Below are positions 32,036 to 41,161 of a stretch of 64,000 nt of DNA, piece by piece (the first letter of the stretch is position 1; each line of letters begins with the position of its first letter). Under the pieces are notes generated by a model. It searched no databases. It saw only the letters and a program-made list of their open reading frames with translations, and had not been told where the DNA came from. Made by a program: the position numbers and the translations under genes. This stretch comes from Gp6-AA40 sp032156805 (GTDB taxonomy: Bacteria; Acidobacteriota; Vicinamibacteria; Vicinamibacterales; UBA2999), in NCBI GenBank assembly GCA_032156805.1, contig JALDXQ010000007.1, positions 12,725 to 76,724 of the forward strand, written 5' to 3'.

Positions 32036-33391
32036 GTGGCGTGGACACTCGACCTCGGGCCGCTGGTGCGCCTGCAGAAACAGATATGGCGCGCTGCGAT
32101 GGTCACCGGCTCTGTGGTGTATTTCGAGGCGGTCGTGGCGCTGGTGCTCGTGATTGAGCGCGAACTCTCGCTTCCGGCCCTGGCCGTTGCCATCGGCGTC
32201 CTGCTCGTCCAGGCGGCGCTGATCTATCGTCCCGCTCGCCAGTTCGCGCGACGCGAGCTGATTCGCAGGTATCGAGCATTCATTCTCGTGGCTCCGATGT
32301 TCGTGGCGACGACGAGCCTTGGCAGCCCTGCGGGCGAAGAGCGGCAAGCGGCCGCCATCCTGTCGGCCCTTGTGGTTGCGATCGGTGTTTGGGCCGCTGC
32401 CGGCGCGATGCGCGTGGCGCGTGAGTTTCATCCGCAACTCGCCACAGTCAGTGACAACACGGTGCTGGAAGATGCGCTCTCCTTCAGTCCATTCGAGGCG
32501 TTGAGTACGCGGGTGCGATCGTCCGGCGGCGAGCGTGCCAGATGGGCGCTGCCATTTTTGGCGGCGGTGGCTGCCTTTGCGGGTGTGGCATCGACTCTGG
32601 TGCTCGTGACGCAGGCGATGGACGTGAGTGTTGCGAATGCGCCTGCGTACCCCTCTGTGTTCGTCGCGATGCTCGTCTTTTACCTAGTGATGCGGCGCCT
32701 CAAGCTGAGTGCGTCGCAACTGCGCGCCCGCGATCGGCGCGCGCCAGTGCTGGTCCTTCGCCAGTTCGGCGACGATTTTCTCGAGTCGGGCAGGATGACG
32801 TTCGGCGCCTCGGCCACGTTCGAACATTTCGTCGCGACCGAGCTCAATCGGGTCGGCCCGGTCGTCGCGATTGGGCGTCCCGGCGAGAAGCTGCAACCGC
32901 TCGGCGCCTCGCGCGACTATCTCGAGGGCCCCGACTGGCGGCGCGCCGTCAGCGCCGCAATCGTGGATGCCGCACTGGTAGTGTTTGTCCTGGGTGACTC
33001 GGAAAGCGTGCTCTGGGAGTTCCGAACCACGGTCGAGACGCGCGGCAAGGCGCACGCACTGATAGTCGTGCCGCCGCTTCCCGATCGCGCGGAGCTCAGT
33101 CGCCGATGGGCGAGGTTCGTTGCGGCCTCGGCAGACTTGCTTGGGGCTCGATTCCCGCGTGAGTTGCTTGAGCGATCGGTGCTCGCCATCGCCTTCATTG
33201 GCGATGACGCGCTGATTGCGGTGAGTGACGAGAGGCCCAGATCGCGAGCGAGGCTGGCACGCAGCCGCTCGGACTACCGTTTGCTGTTTCGGCTATTCGA
33301 CTCGCTGCAGCATCAGCAGCTGCCGACCGCGCGGGCTCTCGACGCGTTCCTCGCGCGGGCCATGCCGCTCGTTCGGCTCGAGTCGATGTAA
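32036..33391 (+). CDS. Multipass membrane protein with C-terminal TIR-like cytosolic domain
   Basis: About 451 residues from the GTG at 32036 (AGGA eight bases upstream). The longer frame from 31946 is rejected because its first 30 residues are just translated repeat words. Four or more membrane segments lie in the first 240 residues (VVYFEAVVALVLVI; LPFLAAVAAFAGVASTLVL; FVAMLVFYLVM). The C-terminal half reads APVLVLRQFGDDFLESGRM, VGPVVAIGRPGEKLQPLGAS, then AAIVDAALVVFVLGDSESVL and WEFRT. That order recalls a TIR or Toll-like Rossmann fold, with a WE pair after the fourth strand. The family is widespread but uncharacterised. Function unknown; stress or defence signalling is a guess. Confidence 0.6.
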   Translation: MAWTLDLGPLVRLQKQIWRAAMVTGSVVYFEAVVALVLVIERELSLPALAVAIGVLLVQAALIYRPARQFARRELIRRYRAFILVAPMFVATTSLGSPAGEERQAAAILSALVVAIGVWAAAGAMRVAREFHPQLATVSDNTVLEDALSFSPFEALSTRVRSSGGERARWALPFLAAVAAFAGVASTLVLVTQAMDVSVANAPAYPSVFVAMLVFYLVMRRLKLSASQLRARDRRAPVLVLRQFGDDFLESGRMTFGASATFEHFVATELNRVGPVVAIGRPGEKLQPLGASRDYLEGPDWRRAVSAAIVDAALVVFVLGDSESVLWEFRTTVETRGKAHALIVVPPLPDRAELSRRWARFVAASADLLGARFPRELLERSVLAIAFIGDDALIAVSDERPRSRARLARSRSDYRLLFRLFDSLQHQQLPTARALDAFLARAMPLVRLESM

Positions 33392-33629
33392 TCGATCAAT
33401 TGGTGATTTTGCGATCCTGGGCGGCGCTATAGAGGAAGTGGACGAATCGGCGTTGTGGCTGGAGATACTGGTCGAAGCCAAAATCTGTAGTCGCTCGGTC
33501 ATCGTGCCGTTATGGAGAAGCTGACGAGTTGACACGAATCCTCGTCCGCTCCCGCCAGACAGCGAAGGCGAGATCGTCAATCAAAAATCGACAATCACCA
33601 ACCGATCGAAGATCAAAGATCGAGAATCA
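33392..33629. terminator. Inverted word tract between convergent genes (gatcaattggtgatt / complement)
   Basis: GATCAATTGGTGATTTTGCGAT near 33394-33415 faces the imperfect complement AATCGACAATCACCAACCGATC near 33585-33606. The right half continues with caaagatcgagaatc words. The unpaired middle (about 33420-33560) holds nothing I recognise. It separates convergent stops. Confidence 0.55.
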
Positions 33630-34922
33630 TTAATTGATTGGAGGCTCCACGCGAAGTATGGCGCCGAACGTTTCATCGGTCAGCACGTAGAGGTAGCCGT
33701 CCGGACCAGGCTTCACCTCGCGAATGCGCTGCTTCAACTCGGACAGTAGGATCTCCCGCCCCGTCGGAAGCCCCTTGGCATTGAACTGCACGCGCTGAAT
33801 GTGTTGACCGCTGTTGGCGCGCATGCCGCCGAGGAACGCGTTCCCCTTCCACGACGGGAACTTGTCACCGTCATAGAACGAGAGCCCCGAGATCGCGATG
33901 GCAGGCACCCAGAAGACGACCGGTTCTTCGAAGCCCGGCGCGCTGAAACCCTCGCCGACACGTGTGCCGTCGTAGTTGCGGCCAAGCGAGACGCGCGGCC
34001 AGCCGTAGTTCTTCCCAGCCTGGATCAGATTCAGTTCGTCGCCACCTTGTGGGCCTTGCTCGGTTGACCAGAGATCACCCGTTGCCGGATTGAACGCGAG
34101 CCCGAGCGGGTTGCGATGTCCCAGGGTGTAGATCTCCGGCAGCCATCCAGCCTTCCCGACGAACGGATTGTCCGGTGGCACCGTGCCATCGTCTTTGAGG
34201 CGAAGGATTTTTCCGATGTGCGATCCGGGGTCCTGCGCCATCCTGCCGATGTTGCGATCGCCGAGCGTGACGTAGATCAGGCCGTTCTTGTCCCAGGCAA
34301 TGCGCGAACCGTAGCTGCCGGTCGCCGGGCCCATGCTCTGATCGCTTCCAGGTCCGCCGTGGTACGCGTTGGCGACGAGAATGTCCTTGCCGTCGGCGAG
34401 CGTTGAGCCGCCATCCCATCGCGCGCGATACACGGCCGTGGTCGCGCTGTTCTCTTCCGCACCAGGCTTCGAGTAGGTCAGGTAGATCAGGCGATTCTCG
34501 GCAAAGCGCGGATGAAGCGAGACGTCGAGCAGTCCACCAAGACTTCGCGCGAGCATCGCCGGCAGCGGCCCGATCGGTGTCGGATCGAGCACGCCATTTC
34601 GAATGACTCGCAGTCGTCCCGGACGCTCGGTCACGAGCATGCCGCCGTCGGGCAGGAATGCGATCCCCCATGGATGGTCGAGATCCCTCGAATACACCGA
34701 GACGTGAACACGACTGCGTCCGGTGCCGAGATCCCAGGGGCCGGCACCAAGCGTGTTCACAGGCGCAGGGCCACGGCCACCGCCACGCGCTCTCTGCCCC
34801 TGTGGCGCTGCCGCGCCAGCGGGCGCCTGTTGTGCAGCCCCCGTGACTCCGGTGACGAGCGCGACGAAGAGCACGACCGCCCCCGTCCATGCGGCGGCAA
34901 CCAGAACTGATTGGTTTTTCAA
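33630..34922 (-). CDS. PQQ-dependent sugar dehydrogenase (soluble aldose dehydrogenase type)
   Basis: About 430 residues from the TTG at 34922, which has GGGGGAA upstream and begins a signal sequence (SVLVAAAWTGAVVLFVAL). The ATG of the longer frame would lie inside the divergent peptidase gene. The six-bladed propeller carries GSDH-family signatures: HPWGIAFLPDGGMLVTERPG, GLLDVSLHPRF, RIAWDKNGLIYVTLGDRNIG, LGHRNPLGLAFNPATGDLWS, EQGPQGGDELNLIQAGKNYG and WPRVSLG. The family oxidises aldoses in the periplasm with PQQ and Ca. A Pro/Ala/Gly linker precedes the fold. It shares a 47-base divergent promoter region with the M3 peptidase gene. Confidence 0.85.
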   Translation of the reverse strand: MKNQSVLVAAAWTGAVVLFVALVTGVTGAAQQAPAGAAAPQGQRARGGGRGPAPVNTLGAGPWDLGTGRSRVHVSVYSRDLDHPWGIAFLPDGGMLVTERPGRLRVIRNGVLDPTPIGPLPAMLARSLGGLLDVSLHPRFAENRLIYLTYSKPGAEENSATTAVYRARWDGGSTLADGKDILVANAYHGGPGSDQSMGPATGSYGSRIAWDKNGLIYVTLGDRNIGRMAQDPGSHIGKILRLKDDGTVPPDNPFVGKAGWLPEIYTLGHRNPLGLAFNPATGDLWSTEQGPQGGDELNLIQAGKNYGWPRVSLGRNYDGTRVGEGFSAPGFEEPVVFWVPAIAISGLSFYDGDKFPSWKGNAFLGGMRANSGQHIQRVQFNAKGLPTGREILLSELKQRIREVKPGPDGYLYVLTDETFGAILRVEPPIN

Positions 34923-34969
34923 CGATTCCCCCTGATTGACCAGACGGGAATTGTGCCATTCTCTACCGC

Positions 34970-37021
34970 ATGAAGGCCACGTTGACATCCGTCTTCCTCG
35001 TGCTGTTTGCGGGCGCGGTGATGGCCCAGGCGCCACCACCCGATGTCGCGTCACGGCAGGCGCCCTTTTACATGGGCGTCTCCGACGCTGCATCGTTGCG
35101 GGCCATCGTCGAACAGCGGCTCTCTCGTACGGACGAGCACCTGAAGACACTTGTGGGCGTCGAGGCACCACGCACGGTCGACAACACGCTCGTGCCGTAC
35201 GACCGGATTGGTATCGAGATCGAAGACACCGCACGGCTGACCATGATCGTGGCGCGGCTGCATCCGGACGAGAGCATGCGAACCGCCGCCGAGCAGTTGA
35301 TCCAGACGCTCACGGCGAGGTCTACCGCCATCAGGTTGAGACCGGACGTCTATGCTGCTCTCCGCGCCATCGATCTCGGTGGCGCCGATCAGGCCACGCG
35401 CCACTATGTCACGCGCGAACTGCGCGACCTCGAGCTTGCGGGTGTCAACAAGCCGGAGGACGTTCGCGCGCGCTTGACGAAGCTGCAAACCGAGCTGCAG
35501 GCGGCGCAACAGGAATTCAGCCGCAACCTGCTGGGCGGGCAGCGTCGCATCGTGGCAAGCGCGCCCGAGATCGAAGGCCTGCCCCAGGACTTCATCGCGG
35601 CGCGTAAGCCGGATGCGTCCGGATCGATCACGCTGACGACCGACGATGTGGACATGCAGGTGGTGTCGACCTACGCGCGGAACGCAGCACTGCGTAAGCG
35701 TCACCTGATCGAACGCTTCAACGTCGCCGCTCCTGCCAACGTCAAGGTGCTCGAGCGCATCCTGGCGATCCGGCACGAGATTGCGACGCTGCTCGGCTAC
35801 CCGATGTGGGCCGAATATCACGCGCGTTCGCGGATGGCCGGCGACTCGAAGTCGGTCGCCGACTTCATCGACAAGGTATTCGCCGCCTCGAGCCCCGCCG
35901 CGACGCGCGAGTACGCCGAGCTGCTCGCGCGGAAGAAACAGGACATCCCCGACGCGACCAGCCTCGAATCGTGGGATCGCACCTATTACGCCGACCTGGT
36001 GCGGCGCGCACGTTACAGCTTCGATTCGCAGTCCGTGCGTCCGTACTTTCCGTACGAACGGGTCAGGGCCGGCGTGATGGATGTGTCTTCACGGTTGTTC
36101 GGCGTCTCATTCAGACCGGCGCCGAGTCTTCCGACATGGCATCCAGCAGTGGAGTCTTACGAGGTGGTGCAGGGGGGAACGTTAATCGGCCGCCTGTATC
36201 TCGATGTCCATCCGCGGGCGCAGAAAGCCAACAGCGGAGCGTCGGTCGCCACCGTGATTCGCGGCGCGAAAGGCGTACACATTCCTGAGGCCGTGCTGAC
36301 GGCCAGTGTGCCGGGCGGCACGCCAGGGGATCCCGGCCTCATGACCCACGATCAGGTTCGCACGATGTTCCACGAGTTCGGCCACGTGATTCACGCCATC
36401 GTCGGTGGCCAGGGCCGATGGCACGGCATCAACGGCATCGACATCGAAGGCGACGTCGCGGAGGCGCCCTCGACGCTGCTCGAAGAATGGATCTGGGATG
36501 CGCCGACGCTGGCCACGTTCGCGCGGCATTATCAGACGGACCAGGCTATCCCGGCGGACCTGGTGCGGCAGATGCGTCGGGCCGGCGAATTCGGGCGAGG
36601 CCTCGACGCACAACGGCAGGCCTTTCTGTCCAAGGTCTCGCTGTCGCTGCACGACAAGAATCAGAGTGTGATCGATTCCACCGTCGTCGTGCGCGAGGTC
36701 TCGCTCAAATACAACGGCATGTACCCGTGGATGGACGGGACGTATTTCCAGGCGCAGTTCACGCATCTCTCGAACGGCCTCTACACCAGCAGCTACTACA
36801 CGTATCTCTGGTCCCGCGTCGTGGCCAAAGACCTGTTCAGTCAGTTCGACCGTGCGAACCTGCTCGCGCCGTCCGTCGCGCAGCGTTATCGTGATGCCGT
36901 GCTCGTTCCCGGCGGATCGAAGCCAGCGGCCGGTTTGATTGGCGACTTTCTTGGCCGGCCGTTCCGCTTCGACGCGTACGAACGCTGGCTGAACGGCGAG
37001 GGTGCGAGTTCAACGAACTGA
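34970..37021 (+). CDS. Exported M3-family zinc oligopeptidase
   Basis: 683 residues with a signal peptide (TLTSVFLVLFAGAVMAQ). The thimet-oligopeptidase motif HEFGHVIHAIVGG begins at residue 468, with the expected Glu about 25 residues on in EAPSTLLEEWIWD. Upstream elements include RPYFPYERVRAGVMDVSSRL FG-type spacing and LYLDVHPRAQKANSGA. The C-terminal YTSSYYTYLWSRVVAKDLFS is also typical. M3 enzymes cut short peptides inside a closed channel, and an exported one would process peptides in the periplasm. It is divergent from the sugar dehydrogenase, and an amidohydrolase follows 67 bases on. Confidence 0.9.
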   Translation: MKATLTSVFLVLFAGAVMAQAPPPDVASRQAPFYMGVSDAASLRAIVEQRLSRTDEHLKTLVGVEAPRTVDNTLVPYDRIGIEIEDTARLTMIVARLHPDESMRTAAEQLIQTLTARSTAIRLRPDVYAALRAIDLGGADQATRHYVTRELRDLELAGVNKPEDVRARLTKLQTELQAAQQEFSRNLLGGQRRIVASAPEIEGLPQDFIAARKPDASGSITLTTDDVDMQVVSTYARNAALRKRHLIERFNVAAPANVKVLERILAIRHEIATLLGYPMWAEYHARSRMAGDSKSVADFIDKVFAASSPAATREYAELLARKKQDIPDATSLESWDRTYYADLVRRARYSFDSQSVRPYFPYERVRAGVMDVSSRLFGVSFRPAPSLPTWHPAVESYEVVQGGTLIGRLYLDVHPRAQKANSGASVATVIRGAKGVHIPEAVLTASVPGGTPGDPGLMTHDQVRTMFHEFGHVIHAIVGGQGRWHGINGIDIEGDVAEAPSTLLEEWIWDAPTLATFARHYQTDQAIPADLVRQMRRAGEFGRGLDAQRQAFLSKVSLSLHDKNQSVIDSTVVVREVSLKYNGMYPWMDGTYFQAQFTHLSNGLYTSSYYTYLWSRVVAKDLFSQFDRANLLAPSVAQRYRDAVLVPGGSKPAAGLIGDFLGRPFRFDAYERWLNGEGASSTN

Positions 37022-37088
37022 CGACATGACTTCACTGGCTTCGATGATCACGACACACTGAGGCACAGAGGCACTGAGGCAAGTCTGG

Positions 37089-38450
37089 ATGGAGAAGCAC
37101 GGGAAGGTAGCGGTGGCGACCGGCGTCTTGTTCGGGCTGTGGATCCTCGGTGCGAGCGAGCGATACGCGGTCGTAGCGCAGACGCCCAAGCCGATCGCGC
37201 TGGTTGGCGGCACGCTGATCGATGGCACGGGTGCTGCGCCCGTTCGCAACAGCGTGGTACTCGTCCGCGGCGATCGGATCGAGCGAATCGGAACCACGAG
37301 CTCGTTGCCGGTGCCTGGTGAGTACGAGCAGATCTCCACGGAGGGGATGACCGTGCTGCCGGGGCTATGGGACCTGCACGTCCATCTGATCTACAGCGGT
37401 CATCCCAACCCGGGGGCCTGGTTCAGGCACGCATCGGACTTCGAGCGCGTTACGATTCCCGCCTCGGCACGTCAGATGCTGATGGCCGGAGTGACCAGCG
37501 TGCGCGACATGGCCGCGCCGGCGGATGCCATCTTCGGTGTCAGGCAGAGAATCGTGAACGGTGAGTTGCCCGGTCCGACGATCTACGCGGCGGGACCTGC
37601 ACTCGCCAAGATGGCGCCGGGCCAGGCCACGCCGACCAGTCAGTTCCTGCCGATTGCAGACGCAGCCGATGCGCGCGCGAAAACGCGACAGCTCCTCGCT
37701 GCCGGCGCCGACGTCATCAAGATGTTCTTCGTCGACCGCATGTCAGCCGAGGAGCGGACCGCGATCATCACTGAGGCCCGTGCACGCGGGAAGAAGATCG
37801 CCGCGCACGGCCAGACCGATAACGAGGTTCGCCTGGGGCTCCAGATCGGCGTCGACGATTTTCAGCACATCGGCATCGACAGCCCCGAATACCCGCCCGA
37901 CATTGTCGCGAGCCTTCGCGAGCGGGTGAAGAGAGGTCCGCCCGTCTACTGGACGCCGACAGTTGGTGCCAACGGACTCCTGAATGGGGCCTTCACGGCA
38001 TCGAAGCCCGAAATATTGGACGACCCGGAGAACTTTCTCGGACTCCCGGCACCGCTCGTGGCCGAAGTGAAACAGGGATGGGCCGCGTATCAGCCGCGCG
38101 AGCCGCGCGCGGATGCCGAGGCAATCATTCGAAGGAAGATTGCCCAGCTGCAGGATGCCGGCGTCGTCATCGTCTTCGGCAGCGACGAGGGGAGCGCAGG
38201 CGAGCTCGCCAGGCATGCGACCTGGATGGACGCCGACCTGTGGGTTCGCGCCCTCGGGATGGATCCGATGGCGGTGTTGCGAAGCATGACGCTGGATGCC
38301 GCCCGTGCGATGGGCGCCGATCGCGACTCAGGCTCGATTGCCGCTGGGAAGTACGCCGACGTCATCGCTGTCAGCGGAGATCCGCTGCGACACATCGACG
38401 TACTTCGCGATCCGAAAGTGATCGTCAGGCACGGTCGGCGGCACAAGTAG
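37089..38450 (+). CDS. Exported imidazolonepropionase-like amidohydrolase
   Basis: 453 residues. The N-terminal hydrophobic segment (VAVATGVLFGLWILGA) serves as signal or anchor. The core is an amidohydrolase: IALVGGTLIDGTGAAPVRNS, VLPGLWDLHVHLIYSG with the HxH metal pair, ADVIKMFFVDRMSAEER, KKIAAHGQTDNEV (metal His), VVIVFGSDEGSAGE (Asp) and GKYADVIAVSGDPL. Related enzymes include prolidase-like and carboxypeptidase-like members that hydrolyse Xaa-Pro or acyl-amino acids. Following an M3 peptidase, it could complete dipeptide breakdown. The stop codon is embedded in a perfect hairpin. Confidence 0.85.
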   Translation: MEKHGKVAVATGVLFGLWILGASERYAVVAQTPKPIALVGGTLIDGTGAAPVRNSVVLVRGDRIERIGTTSSLPVPGEYEQISTEGMTVLPGLWDLHVHLIYSGHPNPGAWFRHASDFERVTIPASARQMLMAGVTSVRDMAAPADAIFGVRQRIVNGELPGPTIYAAGPALAKMAPGQATPTSQFLPIADAADARAKTRQLLAAGADVIKMFFVDRMSAEERTAIITEARARGKKIAAHGQTDNEVRLGLQIGVDDFQHIGIDSPEYPPDIVASLRERVKRGPPVYWTPTVGANGLLNGAFTASKPEILDDPENFLGLPAPLVAEVKQGWAAYQPREPRADAEAIIRRKIAQLQDAGVVIVFGSDEGSAGELARHATWMDADLWVRALGMDPMAVLRSMTLDAARAMGADRDSGSIAAGKYADVIAVSGDPLRHIDVLRDPKVIVRHGRRHK

Positions 38451-38473
38451 TCAAGGGCTCCGCCCTTGACTAC
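38447..38473. terminator. Perfect 12-base hairpin covering a stop codon, between convergent genes
   Basis: GTAGTCAAGGGC, loop TCC, GCCCTTGACTAC. The TAG of the amidohydrolase (38448-38450) lies inside the left stem. The opposite gene ends 17 bases away. No U-tract follows on either side. Confidence 0.75.
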
Positions 38474-38489
38474 GGCGTCTCTTGGCGCG

Positions 38490-39536
38490 CTACTGCTTCT
38501 TCTCCGCCGCCCGCGATGCGCTGAGGATGTTTCTCATCGAGTAGTTGCCTTCGTGGCACGCGTACTCGAAGAACTGATACTCGGGGTTCTGCCTGAGCGG
38601 CAGCGCGACCTTCCAGGTTCCCGTCCACGTGCGCGGGTCGTCGACTGTCGCTTCGTAGTGCAGCGTGTCGTCGCTCACGCGCGTGAGGCGCTCCGTCACT
38701 TTGAGATCCGGGCTTGTCAACAACGTGTTGCCATTGCGTGTGATGCCCACCTTCCCGTTGAAGTTCGTCGTCTCGATGACGAGCGTGTTACCGTCCCAAC
38801 GTCCGCGTGATTCGCCCATCCATTGACGAATCTTCGAGCTGATCTGCGGGCGCCCGTCGACCGGGATGATCCGCGTCTCGTGAATCATCTCGTTGCGGAT
38901 GACCACGGCACCGGGGATCTGCATGATCTCGGTGCCCATGTTGTAGCCGGTCGGCAGCATCGACGCGAGCACGCCGCGCGTGATGCACCGATCGTACGGG
39001 CCGAGGTCGTCGAACTTCTCGAAGGGGTGCGCGACCACCTGGTCGGGGAAGTCGAAGTAGTACGTGCTGCGCGCGAGGTCGACGCGCTTCTTGCCTTCCT
39101 CGGTCATCGGCGGAATCCGCCCATTCGGCGGGTCGACAACGAGCGACGCCTGACGCTGCGGAATCCCGCGGTCGGCGGCGGCCCAGTGCGACGGGCCACC
39201 GATGCCGGTGCGTGGTCCATCCGGCACGTAGATTTCACCGTCGGCTTTCACCTGTCTCTCGCGCTGGGTTTGGCGCGCGGCGAACTCTTCGTCGGTCAAT
39301 GTCGCGCGTGTGCCGAAGGACTCCGGCCGCTCGTACGGTGTGCCCTGCATCTCGGTTGCGGGCCACGACCCCTGAATGTCTGGATCGCCCCACGGCGTGC
39401 GCGGGACCGTCCACGATCGCGCGCCCTTGTCGCTCGACGATGACGCCGCGGTGGTCTGAGCCGCAGCCGTCAATGGCGCCGCCAGCGTCACTGCGATGAG
39501 CATCACGAACAAAGTCACGATATATCTCGAACGCAT
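38490..39536 (-). CDS. Uncharacterised exported protein, acidobacterial family (paralogue of 45157-46086)
   Basis: 348 residues with a signal peptide (VMLIAVTLAAPLTAAAQ). Then comes the start block WTVPRTPWGDPDIQGSWPAT. Shared with the protein at 45157-46086 are CITRG, YNMGTEIMQIPG, EMIHETRIIPVDGRPQ, QWMGESRGRWDGNTLVIETT, then VTERLTRVSDDTLHYEATVD and FEYACHEGNY. The conserved ACHEGNY holds one Cys and one His but is not a haem motif. The function of the family is unknown. The fold is probably mostly beta, and the repeated aromatic-rich core hints at a binding or hydrolase role. It is strongly represented in acidobacterial genomes as far as I recall. Confidence 0.75.
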   Translation of the reverse strand: MRSRYIVTLFVMLIAVTLAAPLTAAAQTTAASSSSDKGARSWTVPRTPWGDPDIQGSWPATEMQGTPYERPESFGTRATLTDEEFAARQTQRERQVKADGEIYVPDGPRTGIGGPSHWAAADRGIPQRQASLVVDPPNGRIPPMTEEGKKRVDLARSTYYFDFPDQVVAHPFEKFDDLGPYDRCITRGVLASMLPTGYNMGTEIMQIPGAVVIRNEMIHETRIIPVDGRPQISSKIRQWMGESRGRWDGNTLVIETTNFNGKVGITRNGNTLLTSPDLKVTERLTRVSDDTLHYEATVDDPRTWTGTWKVALPLRQNPEYQFFEYACHEGNYSMRNILSASRAAEKKQ

Positions 39537-39645
39537 GAGATCGCCTCCTTCGGGTCTTTCCGGCGGACCATCTTCTTATTGCAGGTCGATTTCGGCCTGT
39601 CAAATACCACGTTCTGGGTAGCGGGCAGACAGCGGCGCGAGCTCG

Positions 39646-40084
39646 TTACGGTGTGAGCATGACCTCGGCGCCCGCGATGCCCTGCTTCTCCGCAAAACGT
39701 GAGAAGAGATAGGTCCTGCCATCCTCGCTGAAGGCGGCGGCGTCGCGCAGCTGCCGCGCGCGACGGTCGATCTCACCAACCTCTGATTTCTCGTTCGGAA
39801 GGTTCGTGCACTCGTACTGCGCCTGCGGAGTCAGCACTTCCGTGACAGCACCAATCTTCCATTCACGCCAGTCCCCGCCGATGTCCATTGTCGTGTGATA
39901 AATGCGTTCGGGCGCGTCTCCGAATGACGGTGGGACCGTTCGCGTTGTCGCCAATCGACGCCGACATCGCGAGCGTGATGAGCGGATTCTCATTGAATCT
40001 TGTCGCGCGGACCTGTCCGTGGACGATCGTGGCCGACAGAATCGACCCGACGAGCAGAACGGCGCGTACGGACTGTCGCATCAT
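39646..40084 (-). pseudogene. Gutted beta-propeller-like secreted protein gene
   Basis: The 5' part (from about 40084) gives a signal peptide (SVRAVLLVGSILSATIVHGQ) and RFNENPLITLAMSASIGDNA followed by NGPTVIR. This is the usual start of a secreted family related to glycosidase-like five-bladed propellers. At about 39915-39922 the frame shifts and continues as GDAPERIYHTTMDIGGDWRE, ending naturally with FAEKQGIAGAEVML. Intact members would have some 200 or more residues between these blocks, so the middle is deleted and the frame is shifted. The same first-and-last-only architecture is seen at 20465-20770. Confidence 0.65.
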
Positions 40085-40100
40085 GCGATCTGTCCTCACA

Positions 40101-40125
40101 GGTCCGGCTGAAGCCGGACACTACG
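40101..40125. repeat. REP-like palindrome (GTCCGGCTGAAGCCGGAC)
   Basis: Perfect 8-base stem with flank ACTACG, matching the copies at 2104, 24870, 24931 and 5497. It lies between the divergent pseudogene and the aminotransferase gene. Confidence 0.8.
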
Positions 40126-40141
40126 TTGGCGGTGTTAGAGT

Positions 40142-41161
40142 TTGAAGATGCCGGTCTCGAACGTCAATCTCCAGATGTTGAGCGCCCAGGAAGTGCTTGG
40201 AGCCTTGCAGTCGCTGCGCGCTCGCCAGCCCGTGAAGTTTTCGGCGTTCTATTCGAGTCAGCTCGGGGGCATCGTCACGGACTCCGCGCTGATGGTGATT
40301 CCCTTCGACGATCACATGGTGCATCGCGGCCATGGCATCTTCGATACCGCCGGGATCGTCGAGGGACGGATCTACGATCTCGAGGCGCACCTCGATCGAT
40401 TTCTTGGTTCTGCCGAACGATCCAAGCTCAAGCTCTTCGGGTCCCGGGAGCAGATGCGCGAGATCATCGTGAAGACGACCGCTGCAAGCGGGTTGCGTGA
40501 CGGAGCGATCCGCTACTGGCTCTCGTCGGGGCCAGGCAGCCTGGAGCTCAGTCCGGCTGCGGGCGCCGACCCCGGTTTCTTCGTGATGATCTTCGGAGGA
40601 TTGTCGTACCCGGAACGCTGGTACACGGAAGGTCTCCGCGTGATGACGACGACCTATCCGATCAAGCCGCCGCTCTTCGCCATCACCAAGGCGACCAACT
40701 ACCTGCCGAACGTCCTGATGCAGATGGAAGCAAAGGAAGCCGGGCTCGACAACGGCGTCTTCATCGATGAATCGGGCTTCGTAGGTGAGAGCTCGAACAT
40801 GAACGTCGCGTTCGTGATGAACGACGGAGTGCTGAGGCATCCCAAGTTCGAACGCGTGCTGCCAGGCTGTACTTCGTTGCGTCTGCTCGATCTCGCACGC
40901 GGACTGGTGGGACGTGGCGTGCTCACAGGCGTGGACGTCTGCGACATCCCTGTGGCCGATGCACGCGCCGCCCGGGAGATGATGCTCCTGGGCAGCTCGG
41001 TGAAGGTGGCGCCGATCGTCGAATGGGACGGTCAGCCGATTGGTGACGGCAAGCCGGGGCCGGCCGCGAAGGCCTTGCTGGATCTAATCGAAACGGATAT
41101 GCGCAGCAGTGATCGACTAATCGACGTGCCGTACGCCGGAAGTTCAAAGGGTAAAGTTTAA
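40142..41161 (+). CDS. PLP-dependent class IV aminotransferase (D-amino acid / branched-chain type)
   Basis: 339 residues. Fold-type IV signatures are MVIPFDDHMVHRGHGIFDTA, the putative PLP lysine in AITKATNYLPNVLMQMEAK, DNGVFIDESGFVGESSNMNV, and PGCTSLRLLDLARGLV (phosphate cup). Candidates are D-amino acid aminotransferase, branched-chain aminotransferase or aminodeoxychorismate lyase. The long form with an N-terminal extension of about 40 residues resembles plant and bacterial D-amino acid aminotransferases. The last few residues (SSKGKV) come from the downstream hairpin. No partner gene is nearby. Confidence 0.85.
   Translation: MKMPVSNVNLQMLSAQEVLGALQSLRARQPVKFSAFYSSQLGGIVTDSALMVIPFDDHMVHRGHGIFDTAGIVEGRIYDLEAHLDRFLGSAERSKLKLFGSREQMREIIVKTTAASGLRDGAIRYWLSSGPGSLELSPAAGADPGFFVMIFGGLSYPERWYTEGLRVMTTTYPIKPPLFAITKATNYLPNVLMQMEAKEAGLDNGVFIDESGFVGESSNMNVAFVMNDGVLRHPKFERVLPGCTSLRLLDLARGLVGRGVLTGVDVCDIPVADARAAREMMLLGSSVKVAPIVEWDGQPIGDGKPGPAAKALLDLIETDMRSSDRLIDVPYAGSSKGKV

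Noticed and set aside
33630..35234. Long form of the sugar dehydrogenase starting at 35234
   Set aside because: It would overlap the divergent peptidase gene by 265 bases. The TTG at 34922 starts the signal peptide.
37055..37085. cactgaggcac words before the amidohydrolase gene
   Set aside because: Only two to three words and no inverted half. Too short to list with the other tracts.
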